The notes under the pieces are model-generated. The model had not been told where the DNA came from. It ran no database searches and saw only the letters and a list, made by a program, of their open reading frames with translations. Shown here one piece after another: positions 30,196-42,701 of a stretch of 64,000 nt of DNA. The stretch is taken from contig CM060990.1 of the NCBI GenBank assembly GCA_030765065.1, positions 665,768,618 through 665,832,617 on the forward strand. Direction: 5' to 3'. How positions within the stretch are numbered: position 1 is the stretch's first letter; each line of letters opens with the position of its first letter. The stretch comes from Deroplatys truncata (Eukaryota > Arthropoda > Insecta > Mantodea > Mantidae). A program made the position numbers and the translations under genes.

Positions 30196-33100
30196 ATCAT
30201 GGTGAAAATAATATATATTAATATAGATATTTCCATTTATATATATTTTAATTTTTTGTGGCGTTAATTATCTCCGAGATATTCTTTGTTACTTTGAATT
30301 TAGCCTACTGCATGCCTCTTATACCTACAACGAATGTGTAAATTTGTAACGAAAGTTTAACCTTATTAACAAGAACTATATAAAAGAATGAACTGCTGTA
30401 ATGAATTTGCAGAAGAATGATTAGAAAAAGTCAAGTGAAAGCAACACATCAGATTCAGTTTTGATACCGCTGTTGTTCAGTGAATATACATCTGTTTTGA
30501 ATACATCCACAAAACAGATAAAACTGAATACTTCTGCGTTGCTTCTTTCACCAACATTGGAACTAACACAAACAAATTTAAGAAAGGAGCTTCTCGCCTT
30601 AAGAATAATTGAAATCCTTTCGCCAACTTTGCATGAATACCATCTTGTATTTTTTAAAATTCAGAAGAGTTTATAAAAGACTCTGTTGTGGATATTCCGT
30701 ATTATATCTCTGGTTTATTTGTATGGGCCCCAACGTTATTTGCTGAAGAGCTTTTTATTTAACTCCTTACTTTAACACAAGTTATCTCCGTAGCAACATG
30801 GTAGGGAGTACTTCAATCATCTCTAACTGTGAAGAGCAGGGGGATGGGAAAATGTGCGGAAGAGAAAGAAAAGAATTAACACGCCAGGGCAAGCTTCGTG
30901 TAGAAAACTGCAAGGCGGTCGATGAAAAGACGTATAGGAAGAAATATCAACAGATATTCTTTTCTTTAGAAGATACGGAGAAATTCGAGCCTCGCTTGAG
31001 AGGCTTAAAGGAAATGAAAAGGTTCTTTAAAACAAGGCTTATAGCTATAAGAAACACTTTCACGTGATCTGTATCTGTGCTGTGTGCTGCCTAGTGTAAT
31101 AAATATATAGCATTTACTCATAGCTTTTTATATTCAGTATTTTTAGTCATTATTCTTTACATTTGCAGAGATTCTTCTCTTCCCTTCCACTCTTTCTCTC
31201 CGAAACCCAGTCTCCCTTTCCCTCATTATGCCTTTTAATTTCTTAGTTATCCCGCTTTCCACTCTCACTCCTCTACTTATTCTCTCTCTTTCTCTCCTGT
31301 CTGTGCAACCTATATACCATGTGATGTTTGATACCGGAATTATCAACCCGTATGATCAATCAATTTATAATAAATAAATTTGCAGTAAATAAGTTCCATA
31401 TATTACATCAATGCATAATAGAAGAAGAAAGGATTATAGCTTTGTAGGTGAATAAGGAAGTTATTACCAGGCTAACTACGTGGTAAGGAAAAGCAATTAG
31501 TTAGAAGGCAGAGTAGCTAAGGCAATTAGTTTCGACGAACTCGGTCAACAAGTATTCCCTTTGTTCAAGGTTCAGGTAACTAGAACTCAAGACGTTAGGA
31601 AATAGGAGAGGTGTATGAAAGTGTATGTAGACCACTAATGAAAATTAGAAAGGAAAGAAATTCTTAGAATTTGGCTAGTCAACGCGTAAAAGTTATGTTT
31701 CAGATGCGAAGGATTTGGCAACGTGCAATGTAGAACTTTGGTGGGGTAGTTGTAAAGTAGACGGGACTTAAGTTAATAAAAGAGCGTGTATTTCTGAAAT
31801 TAGAGTATTTTGCCTTTCGTCTTTAAATACAGAAGTGTTATTGGGATCGATTACTAGCAGTCCGTATCGCCTAAAGACCGCACTAGGTTGTCACATACTT
31901 AGCGGTAACTACAAGGGGGACCGCCGTATAGCATTTTAGCGATTCATGTCAACTTACGCTTCTAGTTTTTATTACGGAAACAGTTGTTTTAAACTGTAAA
32001 TTTGATATTTCTGACGTTAGCAGATTCAATAATTCATTTGTAACAGTTTCTCGTACTAAGAATCAGAATCAGTTTAATTCTTCATCTCAAATATTCGGCA
32101 ACTCGCTTCAATAGCTCCAGTATTAAATCACATTGAACTTCTTAGTCAATTTAACTGCTGTTGTCTGTTATCATCCCACCCACGCATACTGAAAGATCTC
32201 ATCGCTCACCACTGTAGCAGCTGCCAGCAGATTCATTAGCAGATATTGGAGATGGCATAAAAATTGCGCGGAGGGGTACATCATCATATTTTGAAAACCA
32301 ATAAAAAATTGCTTTTTCGCAGATACTAATAAATATTAAAACGTAAATGTTTAAAACTACAGAAACTTGTTTCTTCCGTATGCTTACAATACGAATAAAA
32401 CTGTACTGTTTCTCGTACTGTACCGGTTTACGTACAATCGAGTGCACCAAAACGTGCCTGTGCCTTTGGTTTCCTGTAATATTTTTCTTTACTTATCGTT
32501 GTCCGAAACTGCCATATCAGCTCTGAATGAGCCAATATCCTATTGCTTTCAATACAAGACCGACACACACACATCAGCATATGAACAAAGGTCAGACCTA
32601 GGCGAGCGGCGAAAGGGGAGGGCACTTAAACATTGCATCTGAGTGGCTGGAAGCCTTGCTTCGCAACAATCGTCCACTCCAGCCCATGGACGAGTCTGCC
32701 TTTTATTATTTTAATGTTAAAAGTCTTGCAATCAAATATTAACCTATGAACACAGGTCGGTTTCAGACTCAGGAGCGAAGGGAAAGGTGCGAGTAAGACA
32801 AACATTTAAGTGTAGTGCTAGAACCAGGTAAAGAATATGGGCGGTATAATCTTTCCTTACCAACATAAACCACTGCGCATTATATAAGCATGATTCCATG
32901 CACTCGGCTATACACAAATAATAGTAATGAATGCTCATAACTTCTTAAATATTCATCCTATCAAAATTTTATAAAAAACATTTGTCAGAAACTTTATGTT
33001 TAAGAGCTTTTATTATGTAATATTTTAAAAACAAATCTCGATAATAAACAAGATGATCCGATTTATTTTTATTTTGTAGCCCATTGCAATTCCCCTTTTG

Positions 33101-33354
33101 GGAAAAGTAATAAGGATGATACATGTCCTATGTACCAAAAGGGGCCTAACGCGTGTTATATTCAAAGTTTCAAAGTGTTTGGTCATTCTATTGTGAGTAT
33201 ACACTTATACATGCATATATACATGCATACACTTATACACACGCATACAAAAAAGATTTAAAATGCTAATTTTTGGTTTTCAAGTATCCTACTTTATACA
33301 TCAGAATCAATTATTTACCCCAAAACTGAAAACTTTCGGTTACAGTTTAACATA
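30196..33354. other. No gene seen
   Basis: About 3 kb of mostly AT-rich sequence between the two inverted copies of repeat J. Several ORFs of 60-90 codons have no family motif. Near 31687 TGTTTCAGATGCGAAGGATT could encode half a zinc knuckle (CFRCEGFG), but the surrounding frames are closed. Confidence 0.45.
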
Positions 33355-33800
33355 TTGTGATGCAGCTGCTATGGTCCAGGTTATAGGGAGGTCGGCGCCT
33401 GGCAGAAGGAGATAAACAAAGATAAGTCGCGCTCTTACCCTGCGTAAACATCAGAAGCGCTATCGGCACATAGCCAAAATCTTCTGGAAGTTCCTTTCCC
33501 CCAGCTTCCAGAACGTGTGTCCAGATAGTTCTAGTATATTCCGTGAAAGATTCCATTGAGTAAGCGAGTTGGTGGGCGCGTTTCTGCTTGCGACATCAAG
33601 TGCGGTTCTCCGAGCAAGTTGGTGTCGTGCAGCGAGTGCTACTGTGGAGCGAGAGATTGTAGAAGTCTTGTGTTCGACTCCCCAGCGAGTGAACCGTCCG
33701 GAAGAAAAGTTTACGTCACGAAGAAAGTGAAGTGACAGCAAAATTGAACTGGTTCATATTAGTGAAGTGTGAACTAAGTGAAGTTCCAGTAAACGCTGAC
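33355..33800 (-). repeat. Repeat J copy 2
   Basis: Minus-strand partner of 29715-30195, with GAACACAAGACTTCTACAAT, CTCGCTCCACAGTAGCACTC, AACTTGCTCGGAGAACC and GCCGACCTCCCTATAACC. A 93-codon minus ORF inside is in a comparable position to the ORF of copy 1 and shares EHKTST, but stops and indels differ. Confidence 0.7.
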
Positions 33801-34214
33801 CCATATTTAAACAGTGGCAGTTGAAAAACTGGACAAAGTCACAATATCTATGTATAGATAACTTCTCTCACTTTATATTGTGACAGTATCAGTTTTATAA
33901 ATGGCTAATTCTTACATTTATTAAATCATTTGCACAATGCTGCATGATAAAGGTATCCTAGCCATTTTTTCCCCATTATTTATGTAACCAGCACTGAGTA
34001 AGCGGTTACTTTCTGTCTAATATGTAACGGCTACGAAGTAACCGTTCTCTTACCTTGTGGTCATGCCTAGGCTAGAGTCACAATAATGTGTAGTGGTGAA
34101 CTGTTCTGAGATTATAAAAATGAAGATTACCACTGCACTGCACACTGCACAAAGCAGTACTGAACAGATTAACCAGACAACAATCTTAGCAGCAGCAATG
34201 CGCTTCCTTAACTG

Positions 34215-34290
34215 GCGCTCGATCAGTAAACTGTATTCACTCTTAGGTTGATCCGCACCAAAACAAAACCCAGGTGACCAGTGCACCGTT
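34215..34290. repeat. Inverted repeat arm 1
   Basis: CACTCTTAGGTTGATCCGC through GTGACCAGTGCACCGTTAT is the reverse complement of 35030-35105 with few differences. The arms enclose about 740 bp in which I see no gene. Confidence 0.8.
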
Positions 34291-35029
34291 ATAATGTATC
34301 CTTCCGTCATTCGCGCCAGAAATAGTCATATTTTCACGACCATGTGACAGCACAGGCTGCACGTAATAAAAAGAGAACATTGTCCGACAACTTAAACGAT
34401 GACTAGTATACTCTGTTAGGGTTAAAGGTGATAAGATTAATATTTGCAACAAAATAAATGTTTGCACATATAATAACAGTTAATTCTAAAAGAATTAAAA
34501 AAGAAATTCTATGTTGTTACGTTATTGCATTCTTGTCACAACTTGCATCGCGCATTTCACACACTTTCTGTTTTTCCCGCGTGTAACCACTTTCCCGTTT
34601 CTTAACGTGCACTCTTTATACTTGTACTCGAAACACCGGTGAACTCAGAAGTTAATTTCACCATTTCTTTCACGGGAAGTGTTAGATATTTCTAACATAA
34701 CTAACAATAAACTTCCAACCCTATCATTTTTTCACCACTAGTCCGCTTAGCTTTACGTAAGTCGACGAAAACGCAAGAGCAAATCACCGTCCGCCATGAT
34801 ACTAAACAGAAACTGCAGGTTTCTGACTACAAAAATATTCTGGGCATACCCGGATGTCAGGTACTTATATGAATTGCATATTGGGACCTGTAGCTCTGTT
34901 TAACGGTACAAATTAGCGTTAATTAGACTTTAAGGAATTTGTATAGAATATTATACCGTTTAAGGATAAATTCATTCTAAAATTTAGATTGTTAGCATGG
35001 GACTACTTTCCTGCACGCATTGATACAGT

Positions 35030-35105
35030 GTTGTACCACGGTGCACTGGTCACGTGCGTTTGTTTTGGCGCGGATCAACCTAAGAGTGAATGCAGTATAA
35101 GCGTT
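35030..35105. repeat. Inverted repeat arm 2
   Basis: ACGGTGCACTGGTCACGTG, GTTTGTTTTGGCGCGGATC and AACCTAAGAGTGAATGCAG match the first arm inverted. The arms may be the terminal parts of an unrecognised element or an inverted duplication. Confidence 0.8.
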
Positions 35106-35109
35106 GTAG

Positions 35110-36239
35110 GACACAGGTCTCCTAAGCCAGCGGAGGTAGATAAAAGGTATGCACAGTAATTGAAAACGTTCAAATTGTACAAGGCTTCACATCGTTTGAT
35201 GATTTTCAACTATCACCATTCTTCATGAATGTCGCCACAAATCGGTATGATACTGACAAATTATGTTTGATATATTTGGTACGCCAACAGTTTAAGCATG
35301 AACAAAGTTATATTACACTGTCTATTGATTTTGGACTATTTTTGAGAGTATGCTGCATACAGAAACAGATGCCCAGGGTATTACAAGCAAAATGGACACA
35401 GAATTCGTGAAAAACTGTCACCATTTTATGACCTCATAGCTCGGTAAGCAGTACGTTATTTTCTACCGCCAGAAGTGTTTGTGACCAGGTGTCTGTTGAA
35501 GTAACTGCTCTGCCTTGGAAGTAAGTGCTTCAAGGAATGGTGATGTGTAGGATCTACACTTAGGAAAGTCCACAATCGAAACTTCTGATGCTGTTTCGTT
35601 CGCCATTAAAAGTTAAGACAGCACGTAGTTGCTTATTTTGTGTCTCATTTGCGGTAACTAAAGGAGCAGAGGGTTGGATCCCTTCTACTCTATGCCTGGC
35701 TGACTTCATAAGCCCGGTGAGAGCAGGGCTTAGTGAGGGAGGGAGGGCATATTTATTATGAGGGATAAACAAAGACGCTTCTGTAATAAAGCTAAGTGCG
35801 TTGTTTAAGGACAAGCAGTTAGGTTGCTTTAACATACACGTGGTCACAGCCCCTTCTGATGACTGAAAATTAGGTGTTCCTTGTCGAAATATAAGGTTCT
35901 AAAATGGTGCCAGTTTTTCACAATTCTATGTGTAATTTTGGCTTGTAATACCCTGAGCTTTGTTCTAACAGCCTATGGATCCAGCTAAAATTGACATGAC
36001 ATTTTTGTTTGTAATAATTTGAATATAGCATCATATACATCCGTGCTAAGGATAAAGCCAGTGAATATATCGATATAATTTTGCTCAATTTTTAAACTGC
36101 TGGCGTGCAAAAGTTACAATTCTAATTTCACAATAATCATGTTCATTTATATTGATATTTATGAAGTTCTCAAAATAGAACGAATTGACATTTGAAACAC
36201 GTGGACAAATTGAACATTGTGAAATACAGTGCACACTTT
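35110..36239. other. No gene seen
   Basis: AT-rich sequence without recognised motif. The ORF at 35847-35560 on the minus strand has no recognisable domain. Confidence 0.45.
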
Positions 36240-36555
36240 TTATTTGTCGTCGTTTCTAACGCTCCCCATATGACCTATGACCTTCGGGGATACCTCATTC
36301 CACCAAGCGATGACGACCCATTTCTGAGGTGAAGGCACCCAGCGGGTGGAATCCCTTGCTCCGATGGTAGGGTGATAATGAGGATGGTGGTGGAATGAGG
36401 GACCTACAGCTTTTATCGTGGACTCCGAACCACATTGGGCATATGAACAAGTCAGAGGTGAAGGCGCCACTTCAGAGCAAGGAATCGAACCCCGGACCCT
36501 CAGTGCTAGAGCCAGAAATTAAACCTCTGCGCTACCCCGGCACCCTTGAGAATCG
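36240..36555 (-). repeat. SINE-C (tRNA-headed, minus strand)
   Basis: On the minus strand GGGTAGCGCAGAGGTTTAAT is a box A-like start and GTCCGGGGTTCGATTCCTTG contains a perfect box B. The body contains ACCTCTGACTTGTTCATATG, TCCCTCATTCCACCACC and GGTGCCTTCACCTCAGAAAT, ending near AAACGACGACAAATAAAAAG. It is a different family from SINE-A and SINE-B. Confidence 0.75.
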
Positions 36556-36604
36556 AAATTGTTAATTTCTACAAATTTTAAAAAATCTTAATTTCTCTTT
36601 TAAT

Positions 36605-37060
36605 TTCAGTGGGAACGGATCTGGATGTGGTCTCCCTTTGGGTCTCTCCCCTTATCCCTCCCTCCCGGGGGTCACGTTGGAAGCAAAAATGGCCGTTAAG
36701 GCCTACTTGCGGTGCTCGCCCGGGGTCACCCCCAACCCGTGATATGCACAGAAACGGCAGGGAGAAATCACACGACTTCCTTGGTGCTTATGGCGTCATT
36801 ACTTCATTTTATTGGCTGGGGGTGTCACCTTGTAAGTACTATTACGCCTTATGCTGTGTATCGCGCCAATAAGCATACATATTCTAGTTCTGTCGACTCA
36901 TTGGCAAATAACGAATAGGTATAGGTGAGGAATGACGACCGATTTTGTCGATCTTTCGCGAGGTTAATATACAGCAAATGTCTCTTTGGAAAGGTTCTTG
37001 ATTATGAGTCAATGCTCGAGATGTTAGCATTTTAGTCCTCAAATATCAGTTGTAGGTCTC
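36605..37060 (+). repeat. Repeat M copy 1 (shared with the 3' body of SINE-B copy 4)
   Basis: GGATCTGG.TGTGGTCTCCC, CCTCCCGGGGGTCACG, GTTAAGGCCTACTTGCGGTG, ATGCTGTGTATCGCGCC and GACCGATTTTGTCGATCTTT recur in the same order and orientation at 38480-38950. No SINE-B head precedes this copy. Confidence 0.8.
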
Positions 37061-38085
37061 TCTTTTAGTTTCAGTAAAACTGAAACTTAGATTACGAATT
37101 TTTTGAACATAATTATAGCATAAATTTAATTTTCATGGTCCTATATATTTAGCTTTTCAAGAAAATCATTTTCAAAAAAGTTATATTCAGTCACATTTGG
37201 AATAGCCACGTAACGAAAATTTCCTAAGTTTAAACTTCAAAACTTTGCATATTGTCCTTTGAATACAGCTCTTTGTAATAAAATGCTAAGTTTGGTTAGC
37301 CTTTAATAGAAAAAAAAACTATTTCTGTAAACATTTGAATCTCTAAAATTCAATCGTGCATTAAGTTATTGAAAGCGTAAAGCTAAAACCTTCAAAGTAT
37401 ATGTACTGAAAATCGGAAAGCGATTGAGCAAAAATTGCTCATAGGAAGTATTTTAATGTTGTAAAAACGTAAGAAAACAGGATTATAATAACATGTGTCC
37501 TAATATTTCGCAGGCTTTTGCACGTCTAGTTAAACGTCACGTCAGAGAGGCCAGATTTGGATGCTGGTTCTGTAAAGCTCGAAGGACAGTTCCATGAATA
37601 TTTAAAACAGCTATTTTTTTTCTTCGAAATTTTGTCTAAACTTCAGTATCAGCCACCCTTAATACACATACGTCCCTTTCCTTACTAAAAGTCCTCCGTT
37701 TTATGAAGTCCGTATATCTCATTCATAAAAAGGTGTTTTTCTTGAGGGGAAGGCGTAGTTTACAAGTGAAAGTCACGAACGCCCGCAGCTGTATTACCTG
37801 ATACTGTATGGATCTTGTCCTTTACAGAGGAACACCTCTCAGAGGTGGTCTGCGCCGTAAGTAATCAAGGAAGGAAGCCTTTCAGACTTCTCGGAACGGT
37901 TGTATAGATATTCATTTTGCTTCGCGAGCAGTTCCTTCTCATGGGCGTCTTAATACGAAATGTTAGAAATACCTAAAATAAAACATTTCGGATTAAAAAG
38001 TAGGTACAGATATCATCACGCCCATGTTACAGCTCCTAAAACCGTGGCCCTTTCTCTCTGAGCAGTTTATTACCTACATTACTGG
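37061..38085. other. No gene seen
   Basis: AT-rich sequence between two copies of repeat M. Confidence 0.5.
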
Positions 38086-38479
38086 ATACTTCAGGCGGTA
38101 ACGTCTGTGGCCCGGGTTCAATCCCCGACGACCGGCCACTCTGGTCCACAGGTTTTTCGTGGTTTCCCCGGGTCGGCAGGCGAATGCTGTGATGGTTTAT
38201 CTTCTACCACAAATGTTCTGCCCCTCATTACATGTACCCATCATCTTCCTTATCTGTTTTAGAGTTATAGGACCAGGCGACGGTGTTCGGCGGGTTTTGG
38301 TTGGACGGTCGCTTGAGCTCTGTAGAGGTTCCTTCCTGGCGTTACTGTGGGACTTTCAGTTAAGTCTCTCCCCCCGAGTGGACTCCACTAGATAGGGGAC
38401 TGCCGGGGATTAGTTGCTTGTGGGTATGACCTGGCGGCGCCGGATGTGTTCAATCTGGAAACGTTAGGGACCCCGTCAG
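38086..38479 (+). repeat. SINE-B copy 4
   Basis: GGCGGTAACGTCTGTGGCCC runs into the box B-like GGGTTCAATCCCC, then GGTTTCCCCGGGTCGGCAGG and the GTGATGGTTTATCTTCTACC body. The 3' body CCAGGCGACGGTGTTCGGCG is shared with copy 5 (46640). The box A region is truncated on the left. It runs directly into repeat M copy 2. Confidence 0.8.
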
Positions 38480-38950
38480 CACCTGGATCTGGTCTGCCTT
38501 TGGGTCTCTGCCTTTATTCCTCTCTCCCGGGGAGTCACGCTGGAAGCAAAAAGGGACGTTAAGGCCTACTTGCGGTGCTCTACCGTGGTTGCGGGGATCC
38601 CTTCGTGATATGTACAGAAACGACAGGAAGAAATCAACACGCCTTCCCTGGAAAAACCGTTTCTAGTGTACTTCATGTCGTCATGATTTCATTTTATTTG
38701 GTGGTGGTGTCACCTTGTAGGTACCATCACGCCTTGTGCTGTGTATCGCACCAATAAGCATACCTATGCTAGTTCTGTCAACTCATTCGGAAATAACGAA
38801 TAGTTATAGGTGAGGAATGGCGACCGATTTTGTCGATCTTTCGCGATGTTAATTGTGAATATATAGCAAATGTCTGTTTGAAATGCTCTTGAATATGAGC
38901 CAATTCTCGAGATGTTAGCGTTTTAGACCTTAAACATCATATAAATTAGC
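38480..38950 (+). repeat. Repeat M copy 2
   Basis: It matches 36605-37060 through CGCTGGAAGCAAAAAGGG, GTTAAGGCCTACTTGCGGTG, TGCTGTGTATCGCACCAATA, GACCGATTTTGTCGATCTTT and TCTCGAGATGTTAGC. SINE-B copy 5 has a related but shorter 3' body, so M may be the full-length extension of SINE-B. Confidence 0.8.
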
Positions 38951-39429
38951 GTTTGCTAGCTATTTACGTGTTCTTAAACAGACAAGTTATAGCCCCCTTC
39001 CTTCTTCAACGCACTAAGGGTGAAGGAGGCGCCAGCGAATATCTTAAGACATGCCCTATTAACGTCCTTACAGACGATCAGAAATCGGATGTAGATTACT
39101 TTTTGTGGGATGTGTACCTATACCTTTATACATTACGCCATCTTACGGAGGCTCAATTAAATGTACAGCTATGTTCTTGAGGGAATTTGTTTTTTCTCCT
39201 CCAAAAGTCTGATTTTTCTTCAGAAACGTCAGGGGTTTATTATGACTGAAGACCCATAACTATAACTGGTTTTGCTATAATTACTAATTTCATTCCGCAG
39301 TAGTTTCTGAGAAAACAGGGCAAATACTGGATTGCTTGGTGAGTTTGTGTCACACTTTGAGATGTGAGAAGTGGTGTCAAATAGAAAAAAATCGCTATTA
39401 AACCCATATCCGGCGACTCCCGCTTGTAT

Positions 39430-39585
39430 AAAGCTACATGCCAGCATTACCCAAGCTTTGGGAAGAAGATCCACTTGCTGGAGTTGGACGGATGTGGTTC
39501 CAGCATGAAGGTGCTCCACCTCACTTTAGCCTTGTGGTGCGTACTAGTCGGCCACGATATGAATGCGCTTGGAAGAGGGCGCAAC
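39430..39585 (+). pseudogene. Tc1/mariner-type transposase internal fragment
   Basis: The frame starting near 39438 reads LPKLWEEDPLAGVGRMWFQH, EGAPPHFSLVVRT. The W(F)QHDGAPPH block is a hallmark of an insect DD(E/D) transposase family, with the second catalytic residue (D) changed here to E. The fragment ends where an inverted repeat begins. Confidence 0.65.
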
Positions 39586-39826
39586 TGTATTTGTTTTTTT
39601 TTTTTTTACAATCAAAGCTCGGGATCAGTGGGGAGCGAGGGGGCTGGCGAGAGGGAAATGTGTAGTCGCACAACGAAAGCACTACTACATTTAGTAAGTG
39701 CAACTCGGAACTGCGGATAGCTTCTCTACCTGACTGTCCTTCCAATGCCCCACCCACTTGTTTCGTAACCGTTTAGTTCCTCTTTCAAGCACACGCACTC
39801 GTATCGTGGCCGACTAGTAACCATCT
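39540..39826. repeat. Inverted repeat with about 45-bp arms
   Basis: TACTAGTCGGCCACGATATG at about 39542 and the reverse complement of the segment ending near 39826 (TACTAGTCGGCCACGATACG) are inverted repeats, followed inward by TGCGCTTGGAAGAGG-like sequence on both sides. The loop holds a T-run and unrecognised sequence. Confidence 0.7.
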
Positions 39827-39899
39827 GATTCATCATTATCCTAGTAGACGTAGACAGGAAGATGAGGTCCTCTTGCTTGGCCACCTGTTCTCCAGACCT

Positions 39900-41040
39900 C
39901 GCATCAATGAATTACTTTTATTCGAGCAATTTTTTCGCTACTAATTTTTGAAGATAACAATGTATACAAAAAGAACGAAAAAATGCAAATACAAAACTGC
40001 AAAACTTTTTTTTTCTCTTAAACTAAGAATGGTAGAAAAAAATTATATGACAGATTTGTAGTTACTTGACATAGAAGCAACATAAGATTTTTTTTGTTTG
40101 AAAAATGCATCATGTGTTGCATTTTGCATATACCCATAATTTTATACTTTGAAAATTAATAACTTGAAAACTAATTAAGGTTTTGGACTGAAATTCACAA
40201 AACAATTATATCTAAAGAAAACTGACATGCGGTTAAAATTAAAGCCCAATTAAATGGATAGTTTATAAAATAGCAATTTCAGTTGTGCCTCCCCTTAAAT
40301 AAACCAGCACCTTATTGTCCCTTTTTCACCTTATTTGAGCACATTTTCCCTTCCTTTTGCATCTGAAATTTGCACCTAAAAATCCTAACCCTGATGATTA
40401 CTATCTTCACAATGTAATCCAGAACATATGTCTCAAAGAAACCCTTTTGTAACAAAAATCTTGAAGTGACTGATGTAAGGAAAGTTTGGACTGCAACACT
40501 GACTTTGATAATAGCGCCTGTATTATTAAAATGTTAGTATTTCTGTTATACAAACAAAAGCTACTTGTAGAAGATTCATTGTTCAGTTGCAATCACATTT
40601 GCGGCATACACATATGTATGCATATTTAAGAAATTACTAATGAAATTTTGTGCAAAATCAATTGTTTTTAAGATCATAACCATTTAATTTTCGTAATGAA
40701 TTAATGCATGTTTGAAACTTTGGTAGCTTTTAAGAAATAACTAATTTTGTTTCTCCTAATACAATAACTTATAACGTTAGATCTATGTGTTGGCAAAATT
40801 TCAAAACCAAATGACACTTGGAAATACCCTTAATTACGCCACAATTAAATGCTTGCGCACTTTAAAAGTCTCTTAAAGTAATTTTTAAAATCCTCTTTCA
40901 ACACTTTTATTTTTACTACGTTTACTCCCATTTAAATTATAGAAGCGCCACAACTTTTCTACTAGGAACTTGAACTTTTACAGCATATTATAAATAAAGG
41001 TAGAAAATGGTTATGTATGAATAAAAGTTTCAAAGGTGTG
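39900..41040. other. No gene seen
   Basis: Very AT-rich with no motif or shared repeat. Confidence 0.5.
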
Positions 41041-41054
41041 ATCGGAAATTAAGA

Positions 41055-42310
41055 ATACAAGGACGATATTCCTAAAGTTTCGTCCGTTATAGAGAAATTC
41101 GTAGTATGCTGTAACTCCAATTCACGTGGTTAGCAACTGTGCAGAGTTTCAGCCACCCGCCACCTACAGCGCTAGTTGTAAATAAAGACAAATGGCGACT
41201 CGTTTGGAAAACAGGTCTCGCTAAGAAATCTGCTCCGTTATTCGATTTCTGTGGGCGAAACATGTAACCGCGGCTGAAATTCATTGGCAGCTGGTAGAGG
41301 TTCACAGAGAGACTGTAATGTCTCGTTAGTATGTCGCACAATGGTGTCGAAAGTTTGCGGCCGGTTGAGAAAACGTCACCGACGAGTATCGCAGCGGCCG
41401 ACCCAGCACCGCATCAACAGATTTGAACACAGCTCGCGCGGAGGAACTGATTCAGGACAACAGGGGGATCACGTTATGGCATATGACGGTAGAATTGGAT
41501 ATGTCGTTCGGAAGCGTTCGTCACATTGTTACGATATTCTGCAGTACCGGAAAGTTTGTTCCCGGTGGTTCCACGAAATCTGGCCAACCAGCACAAGAAG
41601 AAGCGCATAGGGGCAAGTCTGCAACTTTTACAACGGTTCTCTACGGAAGGGATCAGTTTTATTCACCACATTGCCACGGGTGACGATACACTACACCCCA
41701 AGCAGTAAGCGGTTGTCAATGGAGTGGAAACACTCCTCCTCCGCAAAGACAAAGACGTTTAAGGTGACGTCATCTGCCAGGAAGGTGATGGCCACAGTGT
41801 TTTGGGACAGCGCGGGTGTCATACTCGTGGAGTTTCTGGAAAGAGGGCATTCAGTGACCGCTGTCCGATACCGCGAGACCTTGACACTATTGCGCGAAGC
41901 AATCAGGAGGAAGCAGCCAGGATTTCTCACCGAGGGCGCCATCTTCCTTCACGACAACGCGCGACCTCATACAGCCCAGAGGACCACCACGCTATTGAAG
42001 CTGTTTCGCTGGGACATAGTCAACCACCGTTCCTACAGCCCGGACCTCGTTCCAAGCGACTTTCACCTTTTTCCTCACTTGAGGGAGCACCTAGGAGGCC
42101 GATGATTCGCTTCATACGAGGAGGTGAAACACTTTGCGACAACGTGGCTGAACACTCAAGGACAGGTTTTTACCAGGAGGGAATATTCCAACTCGTCCCA
42201 CGAAGCGACAAGTCCCTAAACCGATATGGAGACTATGTAGAAAAATAACCTAATATATGTACTATCAGTTGGTTGTATTGTTGTATGAAATAAAAATATG
42301 TACACATTTC
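41055..42310 (+). pseudogene. Mariner transposase, nearly full span, degraded
   Basis: From ATG at about 41178 the pieces in order are MATRLENRSR, SVIRFLWAKHVTAAEIHWQL, DEYRSGRPSTASTDLNT, ITLWHMTVELDMSFGSVRHI, HCHG/TGDDT (first catalytic Asp region), SKRLSMEWKHSS, TVFWDSAGVILVEFLERG, IFLHDNARPHTAQRTTT (second Asp), YSPDLVPSDFHLFPHL (third Asp region) and GDYVEK at the end. This is the typical about 345-residue DD34D mariner layout. The longest open part is 41671-42105. Stops and frameshifts show it is inactive. The right end reads, inverted, TACGAGGGATGATCAGAAAC, a mariner-like terminal repeat; the left end is poorly conserved. Confidence 0.9.
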
Positions 42311-42697
42311 ACTACAGGCTTTATAACCATAGTTTCTGATCATCCCTCGTAGATTCAAAATAATCGTTTCAAAATGCAGTCCACGATTATTTACTGTTTA
42401 CGCATAATCGTAACGGCAATATACTCTTGGTCCATTATTACTTGAGTGACTTGGGCTTTTATGCAAGTCGTGATTTTTCGAACATTGTCAAGCGGCAAGA
42501 CGATTGTCGCCCCATTTCCTCTCTCCCATCCTACATTCATCCCAAGAGTACTGCGAAATTATACCCAAAGTATCCCTTAATTCAGTGACGCTCACGCGAA
42601 TTTTCAACCTACTTCAACGATATAATGCCACGTAACTTATTATATTTTCTGCTATCATAACTAATGGTAAAGGAATTTACATCCGTTATTGCCATTG

Positions 42698-42701
42698 TAG
42701 T
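42698..42701. repeat. Left target-site duplication TAGT
   Basis: TAGT immediately precedes the LTR end and is repeated at 43520-43523. Confidence 0.75.

Noticed and set aside
31680-31735. Gag-type zinc knuckle (CFRCEGFG)
   Set aside because: Only half of the CCHC motif is present, the histidine is missing and neighbouring frames are closed; too little to call a retroelement.
41802-42248. 148-codon ORF overlapping the mariner transposase
   Set aside because: It is the wrong frame over most of its length; the catalytic motifs are read in the 41671-42105 frame.
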